Notes: a model not told the origin generated them from the letters alone. A stretch of DNA of 64,000 nucleotides from Amphiura filiformis (GCF_039555335.1 NC_092641.1:31494848-31558847); one strand, 5' to 3'; positions 1 through 12,545 are shown, counted from the first letter of the stretch. Translations and numbers: made by a program.

Positions 1-1030
1 GCGGGCGCGTTCCGAGAAAATGATGCAGATCTTAAATGATGCATGCCGTAAGTGGGCTCGGGCATGTTCACAGAAGATGATGCATGTCGCAACGGGTGAT
101 TTGCAAATCGCACCGTAAATGGTATCTTGGGTAGATAAAAAACAAACAAACAAACAAACAAACAAACAGACAGACAAACAAACATGAAATATAAAAAAAA
201 TATACCAAAATATCTTTCTCGGCATTCGGCCTATATGCCAAGCTATAAGAAAAAAGGGGGAAAAAAAGAGGTAAAAATAGAGAAACAGTCAGATGCGGAA
301 AGTGATGAGTCTGTAATATCGCTTTAAACTTTCAGATCGGAACTAATGTATTAGAAAGAAAAAAGTCGCCGCTACATGATGAACTAAAAATTTAGAGAAA
401 ATAATGTAAAACATTACTTCTAGAGTAGAAAGATGCAATGAATCGGGATGAGATTCTAAATGCTATCTTCAGTAGATATAGCGAAAAAATCCTAAAACGC
501 GCACGGTTCCTCTGCCCGAATTAAGAAATCGGCATTCGGCCTATAATTATGCCGCGCTATTTTTTTAAAAAAAGGAGAAAAAAGAGGTAAAAATAGAGAA
601 ACAGGCAGATGATAATCTCTGCTTTGTAAGTGCTGTTTTAAATTTTGGTCAGCTTCGTCATTTTTACATTTCTTTATAGCTCTGCAGTCGGCCTAATGCC
701 GATTTTTCTCTGAGCGAGCAACCCCATTCAATGCAGTTTTGCCGTTTCGCGCCGTACTGAATCATCATCTACAACGCGTGCTAGGCAATGCCTTTTTTTT
801 TAATATTTTATTATTTTTTATTTTTTTTTTTTTTTTTTGTTTGCTTTCTTCTGAAGATAGCAATTTTGGTCAGCTTCGTCATTGTAACATTTCTTTATAG
901 CTTTGCATTCGGCCTAGTGCCGATTTTTATACTAAAAGAAAATGGGGTGAGACATGCCATAATTTGCTCGATTCTGGTGCCGGTGTCTATAGAGCTCCTG
1001 CATTGATTTACATGGGTAATATTAAAATTG
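1..1030. repeat. Dispersed repeat module, copy 1 (empty-site copy)
   Basis: This stretch recurs nearly unchanged as 2370-2639 plus 3908-4625, the two parts being separated there by an inserted element. Shared landmarks are an ACAA/ACAG microsatellite, the short palindromic phrase around cggcctatatgccg, and the gaggtaaaaatagagaaac segment at about 273. Parts of the module also occur at 2030-2330. No gene is recognisable; reading frames here are low-complexity T-rich artefacts. Confidence 0.8.
141..183. repeat. (ACAA)n/(ACAG)n microsatellite
   Basis: Tandem aaac units with a few gacag variants. The matching tract in the second module copy lies at about 2511-2548 and differs in unit number. Confidence 0.9.
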
Positions 1031-2029
1031 AAATATTTCAAGAACCGAATACTGTATGACACTGAAACAAACTTTGAAATAAAGCTTTCATATTTCTCTA
1101 TCTGTTTTATGTCATTTTGGTGTTTGTCGGATGAGTGTGATTTTGCTATCAACTGCAGATAGCTCAAATTTAAATACCCGTTGGTTGTCGTTTTTGTCTG
1201 CTGAACGAGATAGGGTACATACCAGTATACCACAAAAATGCTTTCCAGATACTTTACGTGCTAAATAGGGTTGCGTTTTGGCCATAAGACGAGTTACGTC
1301 CAACTTATATATTTGATATCATCTTAACTAGAACAAAATTCTGCATAACATTTTTGAAAGTGACTACACATTTTAGGTCCAACTAATTTTTCAGAAATTA
1401 GTGCTATATAAAAAGGCCACATTTTCCTGTGTTTACATCAGACTGCTAACCGCGTTCTGACCTCGTTTGTTCATGCGCATATAATCGTAAATATCACTCA
1501 AATTTTCGCATTTTCTTTTCAAATTTGTAGAGATCACATTCACAAGTTCTAGTAAAACACGATTTTCAACACTAAAATTGTTAATATTGTAGAATTTTTA
1601 TGCAAAGTTTGGGACTATAGGCGTGATAAACTTTTACCGGAAACCGCTTCGCAGGCGGATTTAGTGGTATATGAACCCTAAAGCGATGTTTTATAGAATC
1701 ATGTTACTGGTGTGCTATTTTCTGAAGATCAAATTAAAATTTCAAATGTTGCTACATTTTGTTTTGGTTTATAATTTTAATTGCATGTGGTTTTTTCTTC
1801 TACCTACTGAATACTAGTATATATAGCTGAAATAAAATGCAGGCCTATGTTTTGTTGTTTTCTTTGTCCCCTGCGCGAGATATATATTTTCGAATCGAAT
1901 TAGGCCTACTGGTGATGATCTACTGAGAATCAAATTAAAATTGCAAATGTTGCGACATTTTGTTTTGGTTTAATTTGGGACTATATGCGTTAATTTGGGA
2001 CTATATGAGATTCTAAATGCTAGGCCTAT
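1031..2029. other. AT-rich sequence without recognisable gene
   Basis: I see no coding signal or clear repeat boundary. A short phrase (tcaaattaaaatttcaaatgttgc and similar) occurs at about 1728 and 1926, so part of it is probably an older internal duplication. Confidence 0.5.
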
Positions 2030-2369
2030 CTTCAGTAGATAAAGCGAAAAAATCCTAAAACGCGCACCGTTACTCTACCCAAATAAAAAAATCGGAATTC
2101 GGCCTATATGCCGCGCTAAAAAAAAAAAAAAAAAAGGGGGTGGGGAAGAGGTAAAAATAGAGAAACAGGTAGATGCGGAAAGTGATGAGTCTGTAATATC
2201 CGCTGATGTATTAGAAAGAAAAAACTCGCCGCTACATGATGAAGTAAAATTTAGAGAAAATAATGTAAAACATTACTTCTAGAGTAGAAAGATGCAATGA
2301 ATCGGGATGAGATTCTAAATGCTATTTATTTATTAGGCCCGCAATGCTATCTTCAGAAGATAGCCGTTT
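2030..2369. repeat. Partial third copy of the dispersed module
   Basis: It carries the cttcagtagat, cggcctatatgccg and gatgcggaaagtgatgagtc landmarks in the same order as 465-605 and 3908-4215, with a poly-A tract in the middle. It directly precedes the second full module copy. Confidence 0.75.
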
Positions 2370-2639
2370 GCGGGCGCGTTCCGAGAAAATGATGCAGATC
2401 GTAAATGATGCATGCCGTAAGTGGGCTCGCGCGTGTTCACAGAAGATGATGCATGTCGCAACGGGTGATTTGCAAATCGCACCGTAAATGGTATATTGGG
2501 TAGATAAAAACAAACAAACAAACAAACAGACAGACAGACAAACAAACATGAAATATAAAAATAATATACCAAAATATCTTTCTCGGCATTCGGCCTATAT
2601 GCCAAGCTATAAGAAAAAAGGGGGAAAAAAGAGGTAAAA

Positions 2640-3907
2640 CTAGACTTAGCTGTGGTCTAAGACCACGAACACAGCCGTGTTGTGACCCCTTATTGACCTT
2701 TGACCCCAAAATATATGAAAGTCCCATAGACATTGGCTAGTGTCAATGTACATTTGCATGTGGCATCACTATGCCATGTTACTTGTGGCAGAAGGGCATT
2801 TTGAAGGTTTTTCGTCTCAGACCGGAAGTGACCCCTTGATGACCTTTGACACGAAATAAAAAATACCACATATACACTGGGTAACCACAATTCATATATG
2901 AACATACCGTTACTGTCCTTTGTTTTTCTTAGCTAATAAAAAATTTTGAAGGTATTTCGTTTTATATCGGAAGTGACCCCTTAATGACCTTTGACCCCAA
3001 ATCTGTGTACACCCCATATACACTGGGTAACACCAATGCATGTGTGCAAGTGGTATCACTGTCCTACGTAATTTGTGGAAGAAGATGCATTTTATAAGTA
3101 TTTCGTTTTATACCGGAAGTGACCCCTTAATGACCTTTGACCCCAAATTAAAAAATACCACATATACACTGGGCAACCACAATTTATGTGTGCATATACC
3201 GTTACTGTCCTACGTTTTTCTCAGCTAATAAAATTGTTTGAAGATATTTCGTTTTATACCGGAAGTGACCCCTTAATGACCTTTGACCCCAAATCTGTGT
3301 ACACCCTATAGACACTAGGTAATTGCAATACATGTGTGCAAGTGGCGTCACTGTCCTACGTAATTTGTGGGAGAAGATGCATTTTAAAGGTTATTTCGTT
3401 TTATACCGGAAGTGACCCCTTAATGACCTTTGACACAAATAAAAAAAAAATATCACATATACATTAGGTAACTGCAAATCAGATGTGAACATTCCGTTAC
3501 TGCCCTATATTTTGTTTAGCTTATAAAATTTTTTGAAGGTATTTCGTTTTATACCGGAAGTGACCCCTTAATGACCTTTGACCCCAAATCTGTGTACACC
3601 ATATAGACACTGGATGATAACAATGCATGTGTGCTAGTGGCGTCACTGTCCTACGTAAGTTGTGGGAGAAGATGCATTTTAGTTGAAATCACGTTTTTGA
3701 CCCCTATGACCCCTGCGTGACCTTTGACCCCACAAGTTTCATGTGACATGTAGGGGCACGGTCAATGATCATTGTGACCAAGTTAAGTCAAAATCGATAT
3801 AAGCATGTGAGTGCTAGAGCAAATGTAATGGTTGACAGAAAGAAGAAAGAAGAAGAAGATCCTGTAAGAAAAAAGACACAGCCGTGACTAACGTCACGGC
3901 TGTGTAA
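2640..3907 (+). mobile_element. HINE-T element, solo copy (non-autonomous, Helentron-like)
   Basis: This is the reference copy. The head (2640-2688) has ctagacttagctgtgg, a 7-bp palindrome gtggtct/agaccac and cacagccgtg. About seven core monomers follow, with the tgacctttgacc motif starting near 2694, 2840, 2985, 3131, 3277, 3424 and 3572 (146-148 bp apart). Monomers alternate between an ATCTGTGTACACC type and an AAATAAAAAATACC type. The tail unit contains the palindrome caatgatcattg and a GA-rich tract, then an 11-bp-stem hairpin (cacagccgtga/tcacggctgtg) ending gtgtaa. Comparison with the empty site near 280 shows clean insertion between As and no target-site duplication. It has no coding capacity. 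The structure resembles the tandem-repeat-cored Helentron-associated elements known from bivalves and flies; family membership is inference. Confidence 0.85.
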
Positions 3908-4334
3908 ACAGAGAAACAGTCAGATGCGGAAAGTGATGAGTCTGTAATATCGCTTTAAACTTTCAGATCGGAACTAATGTATTAGAAAGAAAAAATTCGC
4001 CGCTACATGATGAACTAAAAATCATAGAGAAAATAATGTAAAACATTACTTCTAGAGTAGAAAGATGCAATGAATCGGGATGAGGTTCTAAATGCTATCT
4101 TCAGTAGATATAGCGAAAAAATCCTAAAACGCGCACGGTTCCTCTGCCCGAATTAAGAAATCGGCATTCGGCCTATATGCCGCGCTATTTTAAAAAAGGG
4201 AGAAAAAAAGAGGTAAAAATAGAGAAACAGGCAGATGATAATCTCTGCTTTGTAAGTGCCGTTTTAAATTTTGGTCAGCTTCGTCATTTTTACATTTCTT
4301 TATAGCTCTGCAGTCGGCCTAATGCCGATTTTTA

Positions 4335-4335
4335 A

Positions 4336-4422
<87 letters not shown>

Positions 4423-4433
4423 CATTATTATTT
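4335..4433. repeat. (ATT)n microsatellite
   Basis: Nearly perfect ATT repeats of about 33 units with one ATC interruption close to the right end. Confidence 0.95.
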
Positions 4434-4966
4434 TGCTTGCTTTCTTCTGAAGATAGCAATTTTGGTCAGCTTCGTCATTGTAACATTTCTTTATAGCTTT
4501 GCATTCGGCCTAGTGCCGATTTTTATACTAAAAGAAAATGTGGCGAGACATGCCGTAATTTGCTCGATTCTGGTGCCGGTGTCTATAGAGCTCCTGCATT
4601 GATTTACATGGGTAATATTAAAATTTGGGTAATATTAAATTTGTTTTGATGGTATGTGTACGCGTTAAAATCCATTAAGTTTCAAGTTATCAAGGGATGG
4701 TTGGAGAGAGGGAGGAGAGATGGAGGGGGAGATGGAAGGAAAGAGGGAGAGGGGTGGTAGAGGGATAAGAGAGTGAGAAGCAAAACAATTAGAAAGCAGG
4801 TAAAAACTTAAAAATAATTACATGTCATACAGATAAACTTATATCGTACGTTTGGATGAACTTTATAAATAAATCAATCAATGCCGGAAATCAATGCAAG
4901 TACTGCATTTTGGGATAAAGATGTACAGATAATATAATGTTAAGAAATTGACAGAGTTTTACAGTG

Positions 4967-5039
4967 GTTTCCGTAGTGTAGTGGTTATCACGTGCGCCTC
5001 ACACGCGCAAGGTCCCTGGTTCGAGCCCAGGCGGAAACA
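4967..5039 (+). tRNA. tRNA-Val-CAC: tRNA-Val (anticodon CAC)
   Basis: The 73-nt sequence folds as a standard cloverleaf. The acceptor stem is gtttccg/cggaaac with discriminator A, the D arm is gtgtagtggttatcac, the anticodon stem is tgcgc/gcgca with loop ctcacac, and the T arm is cctgg-ttcgagc-ccagg. The internal A box and B box (ggttcgagccc) match RNA polymerase III promoters. A run of at least seven Ts directly after the gene is a polymerase III terminator, so the copy looks functional. It is identical to the minus-strand gene at 61032-61104. Confidence 0.95.
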
Positions 5040-5047
5040 TTTTTTTG
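5040..5047 (+). terminator. RNA polymerase III terminator of tRNA-Val
   Basis: T-run immediately 3' of the tRNA discriminator base. Confidence 0.8.
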
Positions 5048-5291
5048 TTAGGCCATGCAAAATAATAGTTTTGTCTCATGTTCCCATGGGAGTTTGAAAT
5101 CTAATGCGGTATGCGTTTTTTTTGTTTTATTTTTATAATTAAAAAAACGCCAATTTTGGGTATTTTATAATATCAAATTTATTATAGATAAATACAATTC
5201 TATAAATGGTTATAATGTTTAGCTGAAATAAGGCTACGTCTACTACATGTAGCGTCACAATGTTGGAGTTGTGAAGCAAACAGAAACAAAA

Positions 5292-6473
5292 CTAGACTTA
5301 GCTGTGGTCTAAGACCACGTGTTGTGACCCCTTAATGACCTTTGACCCCAAAATATATGAAACCCCATAGACATTGGCTAATATCAATGTATGTGTGCAC
5401 GTGGCATAACTTTGCCATGTTATTTTTGGCAGAAGGGGCATTTTGAAGGTTTTTTGTCTCAGACCGGAAGTGACCCCTTAATGACCTTTTACCCCAAATA
5501 AAAAATACCACGTATACACTGAGTAATATCAATTCATGTGTGAATGTACCGTCTCTGTGCTATATTTTTCTTGGCTGATAAAGTTTTTGAAGTTATTTCG
5601 TTTTATACCGGAAGTGACCCCTTAATGACCTTTGACCCCAAATCTGTGTACACCCCATAGACACTGGGTAATAACAATGCATGTGTGCAAGTGGCATCAC
5701 TGTCCTACGTAATTTGTGGGAGAAGATGCATTTTAAAGGTATTTCGTTTTATACCGGAAATGACCCCTTAATGACCTCTGACCCCAAATAAAAAAATACC
5801 ATATATACATTGGATAAACATAATTGATGTGTGAACATACCATCACTCTCCTATGTTTTACTTAGGTAATAAATTTTATACCGGAAGTGACCCCTTAATG
5901 ACCTTTGACCCCAAATTTGTGTACACCTTATAGACACTGGGTAATAACAATGCATGTGTGCAAATGGCATCACTGTCCTACGTAATTTGTGGGAGAAGAT
6001 GCATTTTATCGGTATTTCGTTATATACCGGAAGTGACCCCTTAATGACCTTTGACCCCAAATAAAAAAATACCACATATACATTGGGTAACTGCAACTCA
6101 TATGTGAACATACCGTTACTGTCCTATGTTTTCCTTAGCTAATAAAATTTTTTTAAAGTATTCCGTTTTATACCGGAAGTGACCCCTTAATGACCTTTGA
6201 CCCCAAATATGTGTACACCCTATAGACATTGGGTAATTACAATGCACGTGTGCAAGTGGCATCACTGTCCTACGTTAAATTTAGGAGAAAATGCATTTTG
6301 AGTTGAAATCGCGTCTTTGACCCCTATGACCCCTGCGTGACCTTTGACCCCCCGAGTTTCATGTGACATGTAGGGGCACGGTCAATGATCATTGTGACCA
6401 AGCTAGGTCAAAATCGATGTAAGCATGTGAGTGCTAGAGCAAATGTAATGGTTGACAGAAGAAAGAAGAAGAA
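5292..6473 (+). mobile_element. HINE-T copy 1 of the left array
   Basis: The head is shortened by loss of the aacacagcc segment. There is no terminal hairpin; the GA-rich tract runs straight into the next head. Its last ~280 bp closely match the end of copy 6 (about 12260-12545), including a gttaaatttaggag variant. Confidence 0.85.
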
Positions 6474-7568
6474 CTAGACTTAGCTGTGGTCTAAGACCAC
6501 AAACACAGCCGTGTTGTGAACCCTTAATCACCTTTGACCTCAAAATATATGAAAACCCCATAGACATTGGCTAATGTCAATGCACGTGTCCACGTGGCAT
6601 CACTTTGCTATGCTTTTTGTGGCAGAAGGGGCATTTGAAGGTATATCGTTTTATACCGGAAGTGACCCTTTACTGACCTTTGACCCCAAATGTGTGCAGA
6701 CCATATAGACACTGTGTTATAACAATGCATGTGTGCAAGTGGCGTCACTGTCCTACGTAATTTGTGGAAGAAGATGCATTTTAAAGGTATTTCGTTTTAT
6801 ACCGGAAGTGACCCCTTAATGACCTTTGACCCCAAATAAAATAATACCATATATAAACTGCGCGTAACCACAATTCATGTGTTAACATACCGTTACTGTC
6901 CTATGTTTGTCTTAGCAAATAAAAATTTTTGAAGGTTTTTCGTTTTATACCGGAAGTGACCCCTTAATGACCTTTGACCCCAAATCTGTGTACACCCCAT
7001 AGACACTGGGTAATAACAATGCAAGTGTGCAAGTGGTGTCACTGTCCTACGTAATTTGTGGGAGAAGATGCATTTTAAAGGTATTTCGTTTTATGTGACC
7101 CCTTAATGACCTTTGACCCAAATTTAAAAAATACCACATATAAACTGGGTAAGAACAATTCATGTGTGAACATACCGTTACTGTCCTATGTTTTGGTTTA
7201 GCTAATAAAATTTTTGAAGGTATTTCGTTTTATACCGGAAGTGACCCTTAATGACCTTTGACCCAAATCTGTGTACACCACATAGACACTGGGTAATAAC
7301 AATTCATGTGTGCAAGTGGCGTCACTGTCATACTTAAGTTGTGGGAGAAGATGCATTTTTAGTTGAAATCACGTGTTTGACCCCTGCGTGACCTTTGACC
7401 CCACAAGTTTCATGTGACATGTAGGGGCACGATCAATGATCATTGTGACCAAGTTAGGTGAAAATCGATGTAAGCATGTGAGTGCTAGAGCAAATGTAAT
7501 GGTTGACAGAAAGAAAGAAGAACCTGTAAGAAAAAGACACAGCCGTGACTAACGTCACGGCTGTGTAA
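6474..7568 (+). mobile_element. HINE-T copy 2
   Basis: Complete head and hairpin tail. It is first in the block duplicated at +8.4 kb; the partner is 14873-15968. One monomer carries an internal deletion (ttttatgtgacccc near 7090) that the partner shares. Confidence 0.85.
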
Positions 7569-8924
7569 CTAGACTTAGCTGTGGTCTAAGACCACGAACA
7601 CAGCCGTGTTGTGACCCCTTAATCACCTTTGACCCCAAAATATATGAAAACCCGATAGACATTGGCTAATGTCAATGCACGTGTCCACGTGGCATCACTT
7701 TGCTATGCTTTTTGTGGCAGAAGGGGTATTTTGAAGGTATATCGTTTTATACCGGAAGTGACCCCTTACTGACCTTTGACCAGAAATGTGTGTACACTAT
7801 ATAGACACTGTGTTATAACAATGCATGCGTGCAAGTGGCGTCACTGTCCTACGTAATTTGTGGAAGAAGAAGCATTTTAAAGGTATTTCGTTTTATTCCG
7901 GAAGTGACCCCTTAATGACCTTTGACCCCAAATAAAATAATACCACATATAAACTGGGTAACCACAATTCATGTGTGAACATACCGTTACTGTCCTATGT
8001 TTTTCTTAGCAAATAAAATTTTTTGAAGGTTTTTCGTTTTATACCGGAAGTGACCCCTTAATGACCTTTGACCCCAAATTTGTGTACACCCCATAGACAC
8101 TGGGTAATAACAATGCATGTGTGCAAGTGGCGTCTCTGTCCCACATAATCTGTGGAAGAAGATGCATTTTAAAGGTATTTCGTTTTATACCGGAAGTGAC
8201 CCCTTAATAAGATTTGACCCCAAATACAAAAATACCACATATACATTGGGTGACTGCAGATCATGTGTGAGCATACCGTTACTGTCCCATGTTTTACTTA
8301 GCTAATAAAATTTTTTGAAGGTATTTCGTTTTATACCGGAAGTGACCCCTTAATGACCTTTGACCCCGAATCTGTGTACACCCCATAGACACTGGGTAAT
8401 AACAATGCATGTGTGCAAGTGGCGTCTCTGTCCTACATAATTTGTGGAAGAAGATGCATTTTAAAGGTATTTCTTTTTATACCGGAAGTGACCCCTTAAT
8501 GAGCTTTGATCCCAAATAAAAAAATACCACATATACATTGGGTGACTGCTGATCATATGTGAACAAACCGTTACTGTGCTATGTTTTACTTAGCTAATAC
8601 AAATTTTGAAGGTTTTTCGTTTTATACCGGAAGTGACCCTTAATGACCTTTTGACCCCAAATCTGTGTACACCACATAGACATTGGGTAATGACAATTCA
8701 TGTGTGCAAGTGGGGTCGCTGTCCTACGTAAGTTGTGGGAGAAGATGCATTTTTAGTTGAAATCACGTTTTTGACCCCTGTGACCCCTGCGTGACCTTTG
8801 ACCCCGCGAGTTTCATGTGACATGTAGGGGCATGGTCATTGATCATTGTGACCAAGTTAGGTCAAAATCGATGTAAGCATGTGAGTGCTAGAGCAAATGT
8901 AATGGTTGACAGAAAGAAGAAGAA
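7569..8924 (+). mobile_element. HINE-T copy 3
   Basis: Intact head; the tail stops in the GA tract without a hairpin. Partner at 15969-17324. The shared aaacccgatagac variant near 7645 and 16045 marks the pair. Confidence 0.85.
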
Positions 8925-10053
8925 CTAGACTTAGCTGTGGTCTAAGACCACGAACACAGCCGTGTTGTGACCCCTTACTGACCTTTGACACCAAAATATA
9001 TGAAAACCCCATAGGCATTGGCTAATGTCAATGTATGCGTGCACGTGGCATTACTTTGCCATGTTATTTGTGGCAGAAGGGACATTTTGAATGTTTTTCG
9101 TCTCAGACCGGAAGTGACCCTTTAATGACCTTTGACCCCAAATCTGTGTACACCCCATGGACACTGAGTAATAACAATGCATGTGTGTAAGTGGCATCAC
9201 TGTCCTGCGTAATTTGTGGGAGAAGATGCATTTTAAAGGTATTTCGTTTTATACCGGAAATGACCCCTTAATGACCTTTGACCCCAAATAAAAAATACCA
9301 TATATACATTGGTTAAAAACAATTCATGTGTGAACATACCATCACTGTCCTATGTTTTTCTTAGCTAATAAATTTTTTTGAAGATATTTCGATTTATACC
9401 GGAAGTGGTCCCTTAATGACCTTTGACCCCAAATCTGTGTACACCACATTGACACTGGGTAATAACAATGCATGTGTGCAAGTGGTGTCACTGTCCTACG
9501 TAATTTGTGGGAGAAGATGCATTTTAAAGGTATTTTCGTTTTATTCCGGAAGTGACCCCTTAATGACCTTTGACCCCAAACAAAAAATACAACATATACA
9601 TTGGGTAACTGCAACTCATATGTGAACATACCGTTACTGTCCTATGTTTTCATTAGCAAATAAAATAATTTAAAAGTATTTCGTTTTTTACCGGAAGTGA
9701 CCCTTTAATGACCTTTGACCCCAAATCTGTGTACACCATATGGACACTGGATAATAACAATGGATGTGTGCAAGTGACGTCACTGTCCTACGTAGTTTGT
9801 AGGAGAAGATGCATTTTGAGTTGAAATCACGTTTTTGACCCCTATGACTTCTGCGTGACCTTTGACCCCACAAGTTTCATGTGACATGTAGGGGCACAGT
9901 CAATGATCATTGTGACCAAGTTAAGTCAAAATCGATGTAAGCATGCGAGTGCTAGAGCAAATGTAATGGTTGACAGAAAGAAGAAAGAAAGAAGAAAGAA
10001 GAAGAACCTGTAAGAAAAAAGACACAGCCGTGACTAACGTCACGGCTGTGTAA
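8925..10053 (+). mobile_element. HINE-T copy 4
   Basis: Complete, with hairpin tail. Partner at 17325-18452. The head monomer has the variant ataggcattgg, also seen in copy 14. Confidence 0.85.
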
Positions 10054-11330
10054 CTAGACTTAGCTGTGGTCTAAGACCACGAACACAGCCGTGTTGTGAC
10101 CTCTTAATCACCTTTGACCCCAAAATATATGAAAACCCCATAGACATCGGTTAATGTCAATGCACATGTCCACGTGGCATCACTTTGCTATGCTTTTTGT
10201 GGCAGAAGGGATATTTTGAAGGTATATCGTTTTATACCAGAAGTAACCCCTTACTGACCTTTGACCCCAAATGTATGTACACCATATAGACACTGTGTTA
10301 TAACAATGCATGTGTGCAAGTGGCGTCACTGTCCAACGTAATTAGTAGAAGAAGAAGAAGCATTTTCAAGATTTTCGTTTTATACCGGAAGTGACCCCTT
10401 AATGACCTTTGACCCCAAATCTGTGTACACCCCATAGACACTGGATAATAACAATGCATGTGTGCAAGTGGTGTCACTGTCCTACAGAATCTGTGGAAGA
10501 AGATGCATTTTAAAGGTATTTCGTTTTATACCGGAAGTGACCCTTAATGAGATTTGACCCCAAATAAAAAAATACCACATATACATTGGGTGACTGCAGA
10601 TCATGTGTGAACATACCGTTACTGTCCCATGTTTTACTTATCTAATAAAATTTTTGAAGGTATTTCGTTTTATACCGGAAGTGACCCCTTAATGACCTTT
10701 GACCCCAAATCTGTGTACACCCCATAGACACTGAGTAATAACAATGCATGTGTGCAAGTGGCATCTCTGTCCCACATAATTTGTGGAAGAAGATGCATTT
10801 TAAAGGCATTTCTTTTTATACCGCAAGTGACCCCTTAATGAGCTTTGACCCCAAATAAAAAAATAATACCACATGTACATTGGGTGACTGCAGATCATAT
10901 GTGAACATACCGTTACTTTGCTATGTTTTACTTAGCTAATACAAATTTTTGAAGGTTTTTCGTTTTATACCGGAAGTGACCCCTTAATGGCTTTGACCCC
11001 AAATCTGTGTACACCACATAGACACTGGGTAATAACAATGCATGTGTGCAAGTAGGGTCGCTGTCCTACGTAAGTTGTGGGAAAAGATGCATTTTTAGTT
11101 GAAATCACGTTTTTGACCCCTCAGACCCCTGCGTGACCTTTGACCCCACAAGTTTCATGTGACATGTAGGGCATGGTCAATGATCATTGTGACCAAGTTA
11201 GGTCAAAATCGATGTAAGCATGTGAGTGCTAGAGCAAATGTAATGGTTGACAGAAGAAGAAAGAAGAAAGAAGAAAGAAAGAACCTGTAAGAAAAAAGAC
11301 ACAGCCGTGACTAACGTCACGGCTGTGTAA
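10054..11330 (+). mobile_element. HINE-T copy 5
   Basis: Complete, with hairpin tail. Partner at 18453-19730. It has a shortened monomer with an agaagaagaagaagc tract near 10350; the same variant heads the copy at 59422. Confidence 0.85.
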
Positions 11331-12545
11331 CTAGACTTAGCTGTGGTCTAAGACCACGAACACAGCCGTGTTGTAACCCCTTAATCACCTTTGACCCCAA
11401 AATATATGAAAACCCCATAGACATTGGTTAATGTCAATGCACGTGTCCACGTTGCATCACTTTGCTATGCTTTTTGTGGCAGAAGGGATATTTTGAAAGT
11501 ATATCGTTTTATACCGGAAGTAACCCCTTACTAACCTTTGACCCCAAATGTGTGTACACCATATAGACACTGTGTTATAACAATGCATGTGTGCAAGTGG
11601 CGTCACTGTCCTACGTAATTAGTGGAAGAAGAAGCATTTTAAAGATTTTCGTTTTATACCGGAAGTGACCCCTTAATGACCTTTGACCCCAAATCTGTGT
11701 ACACCCCATAGACACTGGATAATAACAATGCATGTGTGCAAGTGGCGTCACTGTCCTACAGAATCTGTGGAAGAAGATGCATTTTAAAGGTATTTCGTTT
11801 TATACCGGAAGTGACCCCTTAATGAGATTTGACCCCAAATAAAAAAAAATACCACATATACATTGGGTGACTGCAGATCATGTGTGAACATACCGTTACT
11901 GTCCCATGTTTTACTTATATAATAAAAATTTTTGAAGGTATTTCGTTTTATAGCGGTAGTGAACGACTAATGACCTGTGACGCCAAATTTGTGTACACCC
12001 CATAGACACTGAGTAATAACAATGCATGTGTGCAAGTGGCGTCTCTGTCCCACATAATTTGTGGAAGAAGATGCATTTTAAAGGTATTTCTTTTATACCG
12101 GAAGTGACCCCTTAATGAGCTTTGACCCCAAATAAAAAAAAATACCACATGTACATTGGGTGACTGCAGATCATATATGAACATGCCGTTACTGTGCTAT
12201 GTTTTACTTAGCTAATACAAATTTTTGAAGGTTTTTCGTTTTATACCGGAAGTGACCCCTTAATGACCTTTGACCCCAAATATGTGTACTCCCTATAGAC
12301 ATTGGGTAATTACAATGCACGTGTGCAAGTGGCATCACTGTCCTACGTTAAATTTAGGAGAAAATGCATTTTGAGTTGAAATCGCGTCTTTGACCCCTAT
12401 GACCCCTGCGTGACCTTTGACCCCTGAGTTTCATGTGACATGTAGGGGCACGGTCAATGATCATTGTGACCAAGCTAGGTCAAAATCGATGTAAGCATGT
12501 GAGTGCTAGAGCAAATGTAATGGTTGACAGAAGAAAGAAGAAGAA
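11331..12545 (+). mobile_element. HINE-T copy 6 (recombinant tail)
   Basis: The first ~920 bp match copy 13 at 19731. From about 12250 it switches to the tail type of copy 1 and loses the hairpin. The switch point falls within a conserved monomer sequence, as expected for unequal exchange or template switching between monomers. Confidence 0.85.

Larger units (their letters stand above)
2370..4625. repeat. Dispersed repeat module, copy 2, split by a HINE-T insertion
   Basis: Bases 2370-2639 match 1-280 and bases 3908-4625 match about 281-1030. The gap between them is exactly one mobile element. The right part also contains an expanded ATT microsatellite where copy 1 has a T-rich tract. Confidence 0.85.
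4636..5291 (+). repeat. tRNA-Val repeat unit, left copy
   Basis: Sequence on both sides of the tRNA at 4967 is the reverse complement of the units at 60.8-63.9 kb. The shared order is the ggtatgtgtacgcgtt phrase, a GA-rich tract (4690-4790), the tRNA, then a tail with acgccaattttggg and gaagcaaacagaaacaaa. It ends exactly where the HINE-T array begins. Confidence 0.8.

Noticed and set aside
788-1006. Hydrophobic Phe-rich open frame that could pass for a membrane protein
   Set aside because: It is a translated T-run plus part of a dispersed module; the module copy at 4436 does not keep the frame.
8117-8305. Short open frames of about 60-95 codons recurring throughout 2.6-22 kb and 53-60 kb, several identical in sequence
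   Set aside because: They run through monomer boundaries in different frames, contain no start context or domain, and recur only because the DNA repeats. They are shadows of the HINE-T repeat.
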